Below, one piece after another: positions 50,701-60,056 of a DNA stretch of 64,000 bases (position 1 is its first letter; the number at the start of each line of letters is the position of its first letter). The DNA comes from Mugil cephalus (taxonomy: Eukaryota > Chordata > Actinopteri > Mugiliformes > Mugilidae). The notes below the pieces were generated by a model, which was given only the letters and a program-made list of their open reading frames with translations, ran no database searches and was not told where the DNA came from. The position numbers and the translations under genes were made by a program. The stretch covers positions 12,985,668-13,049,667 of the forward strand of contig NC_061777.1 in the NCBI RefSeq assembly GCF_022458985.1, in the 5' to 3' direction.

Positions 50701-53281
50701 AACATGTGTAAGTTTGGAATTTCATTGGCTGCGTGCGTAGGTTACGGCGTCTCGTACGACGTCACATATACGTTACTCATATCCGGACAGCACATCTTTA
50801 GCTAGCAGCCTACCGGACGTCCTGCTGGAGCATGTGTGTCTAAAATAAACTTAAAAAAAAAAAAAACTTTACTGCTGCGATGTGACTAATATCAATATGT
50901 GAAAATGGACAATGTTTTTCTTTCATTCTAGATTTCAAGTTTCTCCAGAACCTGGAGGAGTATGATACTCGCACCTTTTGTTTCCGGTACTACATTTATG
51001 ACAGAGATTAACTTACATGCATATTAATACTGAACAGTGTTTGTTATACTGTGTCATAAGGCGGCCGCATGTGATCACATCACTTCAGCATCTCCTTCAT
51101 ATCAACATTTCAGTTGAAAGCTGCTTTAAGCCTTGCAGACTAAAGAAAACTATTCCTCTGCAAATATGATTTACTTCCCAGACTCAAATGTGTTCTTATT
51201 CTTGTGCGGCCAAAGTATGAAAACCGCTGTACACTTGTTAAGTTATGCACTTTAAGGTTTTGAGGCGATATGTTGTCAGACATTCAGTCATCTGTTTTCT
51301 TTAGCTTCTGTTCCTCTGAGTCCGGATCAACAGGCGACGCTCTACAGGACCTTTGTCCTCCTCCTCAAGTACGTTTTTACCCGCATTCATCCATTATCAC
51401 CAGCTGTTCTGCATGTTAACACTGCGCAGCGCTCTCACGTTCAAACATAACGACGTACTGTATGAAAGTGTTGATTGGCTCATTTTGTTTGTGCTGATTT
51501 TGTTACATCCAGATTCGTTTGGGTGTTTTAACCTCAGTTTATTATTATTATTTTATCCAGTCTTTGTTTAAATTACATGTGAAGCAATAACCTTTGAACA
51601 TTATAGAAATGTGAAAGTGTACCTAATAAACTGGCAGGAGATTGCTATCTCTACAGCTTCTGTTAGAGTGATAAACAAAAACACACAATGCCACTTACTG
51701 TTTCTATTTCAAGGGTCAGGTCGGAGTAAGTGACTTTCCTCGTGTTTGTCTCAACTGTCGCTCCTCTTTCGTCCCAAGGTGCCCTTTCCTGTTGAATCTT
51801 GACCTGATAGGCATCGCCAATCGTTTCGCACAGTTCAGTCTCCCAGCCTTCGCCCTGGGAACTCTCCTTCTGATTCCCTGCGCCAGTAAAAAGGCACAGC
51901 AGGTCCAGGTGAGTTCATCCACCAGATTTTTTTTATATATTATTTAGCATATTTTAGATTATAACTGTAATCACTTTTTTTTTTTGCTGTCTGCAGGGCT
52001 TTCTGTCCGTCTGTAACCCGGTCACGGTCCTCGAGCAGGTGGATGAACTTATGAACACCGGGGAGTTGGCTGGAATCCCTTCACAGGTCAGACCTCGTTT
52101 TAGATCTTTAGACGTAAAATCTTTCCGACGCAAGAGCTGAACTTTAGCTCTAATTCTTGAAACTAACTTTTGGTTCAGCTCTCTTTTAATACTTTACATT
52201 AACTGCTATTTTAACGTCCTAAATATTTCTGTATCATGCCTCAACATCTCGTTTTTTTTTTTTTCTCTATCCTGTTGTTGCAACAGAAGCCTTTCTTGAA
52301 ACACACAGTATAGTGCTATTTTTGTATCATGTGCCCATCGGTGGTTTCAGGCTATCAGTATAGATCTGTGCACCTGTCAAACAGGAAAACATGTCAGTCT
52401 GATGGTGGAGAGTTATCAAAATCGTCATCGTAATTGCAGCATGTGAACCATATTAATGTTTTACCGTAAACACGAATGTACACGAAGCAGATGTTCAGAT
52501 ACATCTACATTATTGGAACTTTTATTGTCATTTGTTTTCATTTTTATCTTCCTTTGTTACATTACAACCGTCTCAGATCAGAGAGACTGTGTTGACTTTC
52601 GTCAACCAGAACGGACAGCACCAGAAGCTGCTGAAGACCAAACACTTCGACCATCTGAAGCAGCTCATAGTGCTGCACGGCCAACCCAACCAGGTCAAAG
52701 ACCTCGTGGACTACCTGATCAGCCAGAACTGGTGAGACGCGAAATATCATGACACATCAACGCTTCTCTGAGCGCAATCAGCCCAAACAGGAGGACTAAA
52801 ATAAATTAAATACCTTCGTCAATCTTAATTTATTTGCAAAAATTAAAAACCAACCAATGTGTGCTCTACAAACACATGACTGTTTACATGTATGGGGTAT
52901 ATTTGGAAAACCCAGCTGTGTAAGCACAGTATTTTATTATATGTCGGTGTAAATCTTTTCTAAATGTGTGTGACTCTGTTCTTCAGTCAGGAGGACGCTG
53001 ACTCTCTCGCTCATGAATACATGAAACACAGAGAGCACCAAGGAGGGAAAACGCTGACAAAGGACTCGGCTTCGTCGAGCTGCCTGAAGGTAACTCAAGT
53101 TTATATCCTGGACCCGGTTTAGTGAAGAATAAATCACACATTAATATAATCTGTCAGCCTATATATTGGTATATATTTGATTACTGATAATTTAATAGAA
53201 ACTTTACAGACTTAAATAATAATTCTACTTTTATTTGTTTTGCAGGAGTTTCTCAACGCGCAAAACGGGGTGTTGGGATGA
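36013..53281 (+). CDS. kntc1: KNTC1 (ROD), kinetochore RZZ complex subunit
   Basis: ROD forms the RZZ complex with ZW10 and Zwilch, which builds the kinetochore corona, recruits Spindly/dynein and MAD1-MAD2 and sustains the spindle checkpoint. I traced 61 coding exons in phase from ATGGCGACTTGG at 36013 to TGA at 53281: 2216 codons, 2215 aa, against about 2209 in human. The start MATWSEVELLTNEDTNTV parallels human MWNDIELLTNDDTG. The N-terminal part (about 1-390) is the beta-propeller (SIVVADKTVILFD, LLVCERNGNLHLI). The rest is an alpha-solenoid with strongly conserved blocks such as RCFTEALPENRLSRLLHKH, FMLDKVLAPEL, EIRKLLRGYGIRN, LRLPFHLL-type and VKGLWKNHSHE. No disabling mutation was seen. 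Introns are mostly 80-300 bp. Intron 23 holds a large palindrome and intron 55 a Tc1 relic. Exon borders are listed in two separate entries. Confidence 0.97.
36727..36757. repeat. (TA)n microsatellite in a KNTC1 intron
   Basis: An uninterrupted TA run flanked by TGCA on both sides. Confidence 0.9.
40656..40707. repeat. (TA)n-(TG)n compound microsatellite in a KNTC1 intron
   Basis: TA repeats with one TG interruption, followed by a TG run, between exons 40406-40462 and 40756-40827. Confidence 0.9.
41578..41733. repeat. Large near-perfect palindrome in KNTC1 intron 23
   Basis: The left arm begins ACATGATATCTTTATTTTTG and runs through GCCTACTAAATATATA. The right arm, ending at 41733, is its reverse complement, ending AAAGATATCATGT. 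The centre is alternating TA/CA/TG repeat that also pairs with itself. The whole 156 bp could fold into one long hairpin. It may be a MITE or a microsatellite-seeded fold-back. It is immediately followed by a (TG)n run to about 41776. Confidence 0.85.
48924..48993. repeat. (GT)n microsatellite in a KNTC1 intron
   Basis: GT repeats with regular GGTTGTGTGT interruptions, 17 bp before the acceptor of exon 49010-49088. Such a run next to an acceptor could influence splicing. Confidence 0.85.
49969..50725 (-). mobile_element. Internally deleted Tc1-like transposon in KNTC1 intron 55
   Basis: The minus strand at 50064-50264 encodes VAELERFCKYEWAKTPLHGCKRLI, the C-terminal end of a Tc1-type transposase. 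Further right are the flanks of the N-terminal part (CTCACTGTGGTTCACTGGAG). The ends CAGTGATGTGAAAAAGTG and CACTTCACACAGGAACATG are the degenerate termini. Roughly half of a full-length (about 1.6 kb) element remains. The adjacent KNTC1 exons 49817-49873 and 50932-50986 are intact. Confidence 0.85.
50726..50866 (+). repeat. A-tailed CpG-rich insertion, possible retroposed fragment
   Basis: A CpG-rich 120-bp stretch (GGCGTCTCGTACGACGTCAC) ends TCTAAAATAAACTT followed by 14 A. An AATAAA-like signal plus an A tail is the signature of a retroposed transcript end. The source was not recognised. It lies right after the Tc1 relic. Confidence 0.35.
51609..51637. repeat. Relic transposon terminus
   Basis: AAAGTGTACCTAATAAACTG closely resembles the ends of the Tc1-like element at 21860 and the inverted-repeat element at 18561. 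No partner end was found nearby in this KNTC1 intron. Confidence 0.4.
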
Positions 53282-53397
53282 AGCACCGCTTTATCTTCAG
53301 TTGTATTTTTACAGTCTTTCTTTGTCCGTCCTGGACCGAGATGCAGTTTTTGCACTTAACATTTATCTTTCTATCCCGCATGTTTGAATAATATTTG

Positions 53398-53403
53398 AAT
53401 AAA
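53398..53403 (+). terminator. kntc1: KNTC1 poly(A) signal AATAAA
   Basis: Canonical AATAAA about 117 nt after the TGA, giving a short 3' UTR. It is followed by the GT-rich TGTTGTC. Confidence 0.75.
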
Positions 53404-53419
53404 CTGTTGTCATTACTGA

Positions 53420-55354
53420 AAACTGTGCAGATGAATTCTTGTTTGATGCGGCGGCTCCGTCCGTTGATGTGTTTTAGCGTGCTGTTGAAAGAAGAAGAAT
53501 TGTAAAAACATTTCAGCCGTGAGATTTTTAAGTTTATTGTTAGAAGCAGATGAATATATTTAGCCGTAGGGTTTGAGTTCTTTAGAGCGGACCCGTCCAC
53601 TCTGGCCACTGAACGTTACAGATTTGATCTCTGAGTGACCGGGTTGTTGAACACAGTACATGGTATTGGCACAAACCTTTCAAGGAAATTTATCTGTTTC
53701 GTTTCGTCTTCTCAGGTAAAACTAAAACGTTTTCGCTTAGAAAGACACTAAGGAAGTAGACGAGTCTGTTGAGTAATTCAGCCAGTTCGAGAAGACTTTC
53801 CTTTTAAACCCACGTCTATTTAACAAATGACATTGTCTCTTGTTTCTGTTTTAGTGTTTTGTTCAAATCTTTTGCAACGTAACTCTGAGTCAGACCCAAC
53901 TTCCCCTTGTGTTAAGCATTAACAGAGAACTTGAATCGAAACATAATGCACGCTGTCGTGTGATAGATGCGCTGGATGGGACGTCTGATAGTATTTACAT
54001 CCTGCACACACATATTTTTTTTTTTTTTTTCCTCTTTCTGAGGGGAAGATCGGTGTGTGATTGTCCCTGTGTGAAGATAAAGACTCGCTGTCTGTACTGA
54101 TAGGGTTAGGGTCTCTTTGTAGCCTCCTTTCACACTAGTGTTCTATGAGTGAGTGGACTTTGATATTTAAAGCTCTGAGGTTTTATTTGTGGTTTCGACA
54201 AACACTCATTTCCTGAATACGCTTTTATATGTTATATGTCACGACAGGTGCATATGGTGAGAAAATACATATGTGTGATGCTTCCATTTTAATTTGACAT
54301 TTATTTAAATGAATTGTAGCGCTGCGCAAAATTAATTGTGTCGATTAAATGGGTCGTGTGACTCATATGAAACTGCATACTTTAAGGGCAGTTGTGTGAA
54401 CAAGAGGAAATGTCTGTGGCTTAAAGTGTTAAATGGTCATATCTAAAGGAAACAAAAGTGTTTCTCAGATACATTTTTATAGTTGCTAAAACAGCGACCC
54501 AATTTTGTTTTGTTTCCGAGAGAATGTCTTTTGTTTTCATCCTCGAATTTAATAATTTACTTTTTGCCATGAGGCAAGTTGATCTGTAACATAAATACTC
54601 TGTACTCTATAAATGTTTCTTTATCCAGATTTATTTATTTATTTTATTTTTTTCCAAAGAACTTACATGCATTTCATCTTCTGGGCAATCAGATTTCACA
54701 AGTGCAAAAAAGTACAACATTTTCATGATGAAAATAATACGTTGTTTATTATTATTATTATTATTATTAATTTGAACAAATTAACCACCCTAAACATGTA
54801 ACATATAAGCTCAATATCCATTTAGGTAATTAAGAACTGATACTCTGTGACACAGCTCATTATGTTGTCTTCTTACGACAATATTTTATTTAGATTATAT
54901 TCAGATAACATCAGTTACAAAGTAGCAAAAGAGTGGAAATGACAGAACATGGCAATAGCGGATGTTTTGAAAAAAACGATACGGAGCAATTACTATACAT
55001 GGCATGTGTATATAGAGAATAACAAAAACATATACTCAAGAAACCCTGTGCAGCTGAGTTTGTTTTTTACGCTTTGGTTCGGGAAGTAGCTTATGTTTAC
55101 TGAATGTGAGTTCAAGTTAACCAGATATTGCGCTGCACCCGAAGGTATCTGCTGCTGCTGCTGCTGTCACGCGCTGCTGCAGCATTTAGTCTTATCACAT
55201 AATCGCCACAATTTGCAAAGGCGGTTTCTATAAAGTGCAGTTAATGTACACCCGATTACAATAAGAGATGCAAATATAGCATCAGAGGCAATATTTTTAA
55301 AAGCTTTTAATCTGACGCTGGGTGTGAAGCTGCGTGCCAAATTGGTTTTTGTGA
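53420..55354. other. Intergenic region between KNTC1 and the HCAR-like gene
   Basis: No coding gene recognised on either strand. It contains a short T tract near 54018-54030 and an (ATT)n run near 54748-54770. A TTTATT at 54885-54890 is a candidate minus-strand poly(A) signal for the HCAR-like gene. Confidence 0.6.
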
Positions 55355-56314
55355 TCACAGCTGGCTGATCGACTGGGATCCCGTCTCCCGAGTTTTCTTC
55401 TCTGTACTTTCAACGGTCTCGACTTGGGGCAGGTGCAGAGCTTTCCTGCAGATGTTCTTAAAGGCCGGGCTGGAGAAGTAGTAGACCACAGGATCCAGGA
55501 CGCTGTTGAGATAGGTCATGCAGATGGTGGCGTAAAACGCCGAGGTCAAGTCCTCCAGGTCAGCGCAGACTTCGGATTCGTGCGCCTTGTGGCTCTTGAT
55601 CCAAATCAGTACCTGCGTTAGGTTGCTTGGGAGGAAGCAGACCACGAAGAGCACCACGACCGCTATGATGAAGTAGAGCGCCTTCTTAATCTTGGCCTGC
55701 TGAGCCAGCTGTCTCTTCCTCAGGTGGTCAATGATTTGGAACGTGCAGTAGAGGATCACGAACAGTGGCACGTAGAAGGAAAAGATGAACTCGAACCTGT
55801 GCCAGGTGAAATTGCTTTGGGGTTTGACCTCAACCATGAAGCTCTCGCAGTAGGTTGTGTTGTGCTCTAAAGTGAAGATGTGACTCGTCATCAGAGCGGT
55901 GACAAACCACATGCCAATCGCACCTAGTGCGGCTTTGGAGACGCTCAAAGAGTTGATGGGGTGATGGGGATGCACCACCCGCAGGTACCTGTCCAACGCG
56001 ATCGCCATCAAGAAGAAGGTGCTCCCGCTGCGGTTCAGCGCCAGCATGAAGAGGCAGATGTTGCACAGGGCGGGTCCAAACTTCCAGTTGATCCCGGAGT
56101 TGTAGTAGCTGGCACGGAGAGGCAGGGCAATGCTGAGCAGGAAATCGGCCATCGCCAGGTTGAAGAGCAACACCGTGCTGCTCTTCCACGGCCTCATGTG
56201 GAAGCAGAAGATCCACAGGGCGAAGCCATTCCCGACGATTCCCAAAATAAACTCTGTCGCCAGCAGCGGAGGGAGCACGCTGATCAGCGCGGTTCCGTTG
56301 AAGTGGCATTTCAT
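55355..56314 (-). CDS. hcar1: Hydroxycarboxylic acid receptor-like class A GPCR
   Basis: Receptors of this family (HCAR1-3) are Gi-coupled sensors of lactate, 3-hydroxybutyrate or 3-hydroxyoctanoate on the cell surface. One uninterrupted 319-aa frame shows seven hydrophobic segments. TM2 has NLAMADFLL. TM3 has LALNRSGS with Arg95, which aligns with the carboxylate-binding Arg99 of HCAR1 (Arg111 of HCAR2). TM3 ends in DRYLRVVHPHH at 108-118, which is diagnostic of the family. TM6 has CFLPSN and TM7 NSVLDPVVYYF. A likely N-glycosylation site is N6 in NGT. The start is the ATG at 56314 (MKCHFNGTALIS). An acceptor-like TTTCATCTGCAG sits just upstream, so a 5' UTR intron is likely. The position next to KNTC1 matches the human HCAR cluster. 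The related oxoeicosanoid receptor is an alternative. The symbol hcar1 is my best fit, not certain. Confidence 0.88.
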   Translation of the reverse strand: MKCHFNGTALISVLPPLLATEFILGIVGNGFALWIFCFHMRPWKSSTVLLFNLAMADFLLSIALPLRASYYNSGINWKFGPALCNICLFMLALNRSGSTFFLMAIALDRYLRVVHPHHPINSLSVSKAALGAIGMWFVTALMTSHIFTLEHNTTYCESFMVEVKPQSNFTWHRFEFIFSFYVPLFVILYCTFQIIDHLRKRQLAQQAKIKKALYFIIAVVVLFVVCFLPSNLTQVLIWIKSHKAHESEVCADLEDLTSAFYATICMTYLNSVLDPVVYYFSSPAFKNICRKALHLPQVETVESTEKKTRETGSQSISQL

Positions 56315-56390
56315 GTTGAGTGGCAAGCCTGCAGATGAAAGAAATGAACCTCTGGAAGCCTGGCTGCATGCTTTAAAGGGAAATGTTGAG

Positions 56391-56413
56391 AAAAAAAAAA
56401 AAAAAAAAAAAAA
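56391..56413. repeat. 23-bp A tract upstream of the HCAR-like gene
   Basis: An uninterrupted run of A. On the transcribed minus strand it is a T tract just upstream of the likely 5' UTR exon. Confidence 0.9.
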
Positions 56414-57520
56414 GTGTTGCAGGTTTGGTTTTCACAGGAAGGAGGGAGGGTTCTGCTATTTTTAAGATATTAACATGCACAAATTAGATAGGACCGGTGC
56501 TTTCATGATAAAATGAATGAATTTAATGAATTTACAAAACCTTTACTGGTGGAAATATAATAGTATAATATAGATATAATATAACAGTAGTTCACTAGAA
56601 ACCAACACCTCTTTTGCCTCTTTACATTTGGCCGAGTGCACTTCTTGTTTCAAATGGAACTTTTCTTCGAGCCGCTTTCGTGAAGTGTAAAGTGTGTAGG
56701 AGCCAATCTGTGGTGACCTTTAGTCTCTTCTTCTTTTTCACACACATTTTGCTGCAGATCGGCCAGCTGTCACACTGGTTTAATTCACCACGTTCAGCAC
56801 TTCATGTGTGAGTGAGTAAAGAGTTCCTGTGTCATACTCCAATTGAACCTCAACCCATCACTTAGAATGTGACTTGCAACTACTGTTAACCACCCTTCAA
56901 AGAAGCTGATGAAAGAAAACTGAGCAAAAAGTTTGCATGGTGTCAGACTGAGGTGAAGAAGACACATCCACTTTCTTATAGATAAGTTTTTTTTTGTTTG
57001 TTTGTTTTTTGGTTGTTTGTTTTTTGTGTGTGTGTGTGTATTTATGTGTTTGTTGTAACAGTGTCTGTAGTCTGGAAATTTCAGACCATTTTTGAGTCAT
57101 GAGTAATCAAGTAACAGGAACCATCCATCTAGAGATGTAGCTGGCATCCAGGCCTTATGAGTCCGCCTAATAAGTTTTTCTCAGAACTTCACATGACATT
57201 AAATTAGGTGAAACAGAAACGAAACTTCTTTGTTCTAAAGATGGGTTAAAATGTGTGAAAAATGCGTTCACAAATGAGTCTTTTTATAGACAAAGAGCGT
57301 TTTGCATGTGGTATGATGTGGTATGATCTAATTTTTAATTTAATTTCTTCCACTTTTCAGTAAGAAGATGGGTGTGGGGTTAACCCCCCCCCATAGTGAC
57401 ATGGCACTGATGAGGCAGATAAAGATGTAAAATGACACTGGAAATTAAGTGAAACAGAAAGTGCCTTTCACACAACTGTTTCACAACAAAAATTTCCTAA
57501 GGGAGACTAAGATAATTTTT
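56414..57520. other. Intergenic region, no gene seen
   Basis: AT-rich sequence with T/G-rich runs near 56985-57050. No coding frame or RNA gene recognised. Confidence 0.6.
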
Positions 57521-57524
57521 TTTG

Positions 57525-57720
57525 ATATACTATATTGATCCCCACAATTATGTCCTGCTGTTTGACCCATCCATTTGTTCACACACAGTAATGTGTACAG
57601 TGGGAGCTTATTGGGGGTTAGGTGCTTGCTCAGGGCACCACAGCCAAGGACAACGCGGGAGGCGAACCTGTGACCCTTCAAACCACAAGTTGTGTCTCTC
57701 ACCACTGCGCCACAGCCGAC
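57525..57720 (-). mobile_element. tRNA-derived SINE
   Basis: The minus strand carries an RNA polymerase III A box TGGCGCAGTGG (57702-57712, perfect consensus) and, 33 nt on, a B box GGTTCGCCTCC (57658-57668, one mismatch). The tRNA-unrelated body that follows reads CCTGAGCAAGCACCTAACCC, typical of a common teleost SINE. The tail GGGGATCAATATAGTATATC resembles LINE-type 3' ends. There is no tRNA acceptor-stem pairing, so this is not a functional tRNA gene. Confidence 0.75.
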
Positions 57721-57754
57721 TATTGTTGCTACCGCCCTCTTCTGTGCCGTGGTG

Positions 57755-57905
57755 AGTTTGTTGTGGTGGGGGCAGAGGCAGAGGACCTTGGACAAACTCT
57801 GGTCCATCGCGAACAATGTCTTCCATCCTTGAGTTGAGGAGATAGTTTGTCCCTAAGGCCATAAGACTCTACAACACCTCTGGACTGTGGTAATTGCTGA
57901 TGCTA
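57755..57905 (+). mobile_element. Possible 3' remnant of a non-LTR retrotransposon
   Basis: Translating in pieces gives LDKLWSIANNVFHP and FVPKAIRLYNTSGLW-like peptides. These resemble the C-terminal end of fish LINE reverse-transcriptase ORFs. The frame is broken. It abuts the SINE. Family assignment is tentative. Confidence 0.4.
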
Positions 57906-59719
57906 CTGTCTATTTTTACATATCATTACAAACACACAGGTTAAGTACCTATCCATTAATCTATACACACATGAGTAATACTTCTATTTTTTATTTGTTT
58001 TCTATGAAAAAGAAATCGTGCGTTTTATTGGTGGTTTGTGTTGTACAATCTGTAGATCTGTGAATCCTTCCTTTTTCTTTGTTAACAGCGTCACTGGTGT
58101 CGTGTCTCTTTCTTTTGCAGTGTTAAGCAACCATAAGCCAGGAAAAAAAAAAAAAAGCCAACAGTCAGGCGGTCAACACGTTAACCTCTGCTGCTGTCTA
58201 GTGGATGACATTTGAAAATGTTGGCTTTAGTACAGGCTGGCTGAAGGATGGCTCCATGAGTCAGTGGAGGTATTAATGGGACGACTGCGCTACGTATGAA
58301 GTTGCCTGCGACCAAAAGCAAACGTGACTGTGTAGTTCGGGTGTCACAAGCGATTGCGTAGCCACAAATCTATTTTTGTCTCTGATGACTTGTGAAATGA
58401 TGTGATTAACAAAAGCTTCATGTGTTAAAGGAATTTGGGAGGGGCAAATCATTAAATAAATGAGCCGTACAGGATGTTCAATTAGAACTCCCCAGTGTGC
58501 TTTGCTGTGTGACATAAGAATGAGAAAAATGCAAGGAAGGCTTGTGGAGAATGAACTTTCAATCTGTCCATCAGAAATCTGTGCAAGCGTTCACTTAACT
58601 ATTCTCTTAATCTTTATTCCGGTCTCATCAGATCTGTTTTTGTTTTCTTCTTCCACGGATAAGACTTGTAATTCAGATCCTATGACTTGTTCAGAGTGGG
58701 TAGAAAAAAAAATGTGAGAGAGCCTGTTCAGCATGCAGGGCGGACGCTTCCTTTTGTTCCCTTTCTCCTGTTGTCCCATCAGTGTTTCCTCCACCTGCAT
58801 ACCTGGGAACAAAACATCATGGTCGCCGCTCCACCCAGCACAACCAGCGTGTAATTCTAGTCCTACAACCTTGAAGAGCACATAGGTGACGACAATGAAG
58901 AAAGAGTTTCTCTGGGTGGTGGGTTTTGAGAACCCAACCCCTGAGAACGATCAACGATGACCTGAAGCTCATCACAAAATGAAGACACGCACCTGAATAT
59001 ACTGTAAAAGCACTGCAGCTTTCTGTGTGTGTGGGACTGGATTGTTTCTGATTAGAGATGGAGGAGTTGGTGACAAACGGATCAGGTTTTTCCACATGCT
59101 GCAGGTCATGTTGTTTGTCAGCAGAGTTGGGTGAAGTTGGGCCAAGCATTCAAGAAGTAAAATCACAGACAGGTTGCTTAATAATGGAGAGAATGAGCAA
59201 ATCCAAACCACAAACGACAGAGAACTTGACACTGTGCACTCATAGCGAAGACAGAAAATGAATCAACTCACCTTCTCCTGCACCCAGAGGAGAAGTAATC
59301 CTCAAAGGCTACACCAAATGAATGCTGATGTCTGTTTGCAGTAATAATAAATGCTGATGTGATCAACACAAGCCCTAGTGGGGCCGTTTATTTCTGGTGC
59401 AAGTTCGCCCACATCAAGGCACATCCTCTGATCTTGATCTCAGTTTAATTTCCTGGTTTATGTCACCCAAATCAGATGCACTGTGTCTGGATAAAAAGTG
59501 AATTTCATTGTAATGGCTGCCCACGGCTGACAGAGAGGCACCGAAGAAAGAAACGAAACGCGGCATTTCAAGGGAAAGCCGATTTGAAACGAAGGTTGAC
59601 TAAATGTAGAAAGGAAAAAACGCGTGGGAGGATGTCGGTCGGCGGCAGTAGAAGTCATGGTGATGATGATGATGATGATGATGACGGTTGGGGGGAGGAT
59701 CCATCCACGTAATGCAAAG
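57906..59719. other. Intergenic region between the HCAR-like gene and HIP1R
   Basis: No gene recognised. In human, DENR and CCDC62 lie between HCAR1 and HIP1R; I see no trace of their coding exons here. A (GAT)n run is at 59658-59683. Confidence 0.55.
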
Positions 59720-59963
59720 GCAAATACACGTTCGCTTTTCCTCCTTCAGCCGCGGCGCATCAGCAGTAATGAAGCCGCAGCTCCGGAGATGTCCCTGGCA
59801 CATTCGCGCACAGCCCGGAGAATAGACAGAAGACGAAGAAGGAGAGCGCGCACACTTCCCCTCTCTTCCGGACGTTTTGCCTCTTTTATTTTGTTGCTGC
59901 GGCGGGGAAAGGTGGAGGAGTGACTCTTCGTACAGCCGACGCCGTCATCGCGAAGACTAGAGG
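59720..59963 (+). promoter_or_regulatory. hip1r: HIP1R promoter and 5' UTR region
   Basis: A sharp rise in G+C and CpG just before the HIP1R ATG (CCGCGGCGCATCAG, GAGCGCGCACACTTCC, CTGCGGCGGGGAAAGG). No TATA box was recognised. The start site is not defined. Confidence 0.5.
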
Positions 59964-60056
59964 ATGAACAGCATAAGACAGGTGCCCACTCGGGTGAAAT
60001 CCAGGCGGACTGAGGCCAACCTCGGAGCGGAGAGGGATCATTTTGACAAGCAGCAG
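59964..60056 (+). CDS. hip1r: HIP1R, first coding exon (rest outside the window)
   Basis: HIP1R is an endocytic adaptor that binds PIP2 through its ANTH domain, clathrin through its coiled coil and actin through its THATCH domain. This 31-codon exon encodes MNSIRQVPTRVKSRR followed by LGAERDHFDKQQ. Human HIP1R begins MNSIKNVPARVLSRR and has EAEREQFDKTQ before the same phase-0 donor. The paralogue HIP1 starts differently (MDRMASSMKQVP), so HIP1R is preferred. The donor is CAGCAG before GTAAAT. The next conserved exon, which continues the ANTH domain (SISKAINTQE in relatives), is not within the remaining 3.9 kb. Confidence 0.9.

Larger units (their letters stand above)
44155..53281 (+). other. 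kntc1: KNTC1 exon map, coding exons 32-61
   Basis: 44155-44327, 44872-44972, 45137-45281, 45372-45428, 45510-45673, 45750-45854, 45954-46082, 46333-46449, 46585-46694, 46830-47046, 47135-47224, 47314-47479, 47566-47624, 47720-47936, 48020-48093, 48187-48397, 48534-48646, 48748-48803, 49010-49088, 49172-49296, 49400-49535, 49633-49728, 49817-49873, 50932-50986, 51305-51368, 51779-51908, 51997-52086, 52577-52731, 52987-53089, 53246-53281. Exon 48187 has a tandem AAGCAG acceptor and could start 3 nt earlier. Confidence 0.85.

Noticed and set aside
56315-56369. Longer N-terminus for the HCAR-like receptor
   Set aside because: The upstream in-frame extension starts at TTG, not ATG, and an acceptor-like site lies just before the ATG at 56314.
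57655-57720. Possible tRNA gene (A and B boxes)
   Set aside because: No acceptor-stem or anticodon-arm pairing could be made, and the downstream body is that of a tRNA-derived SINE.
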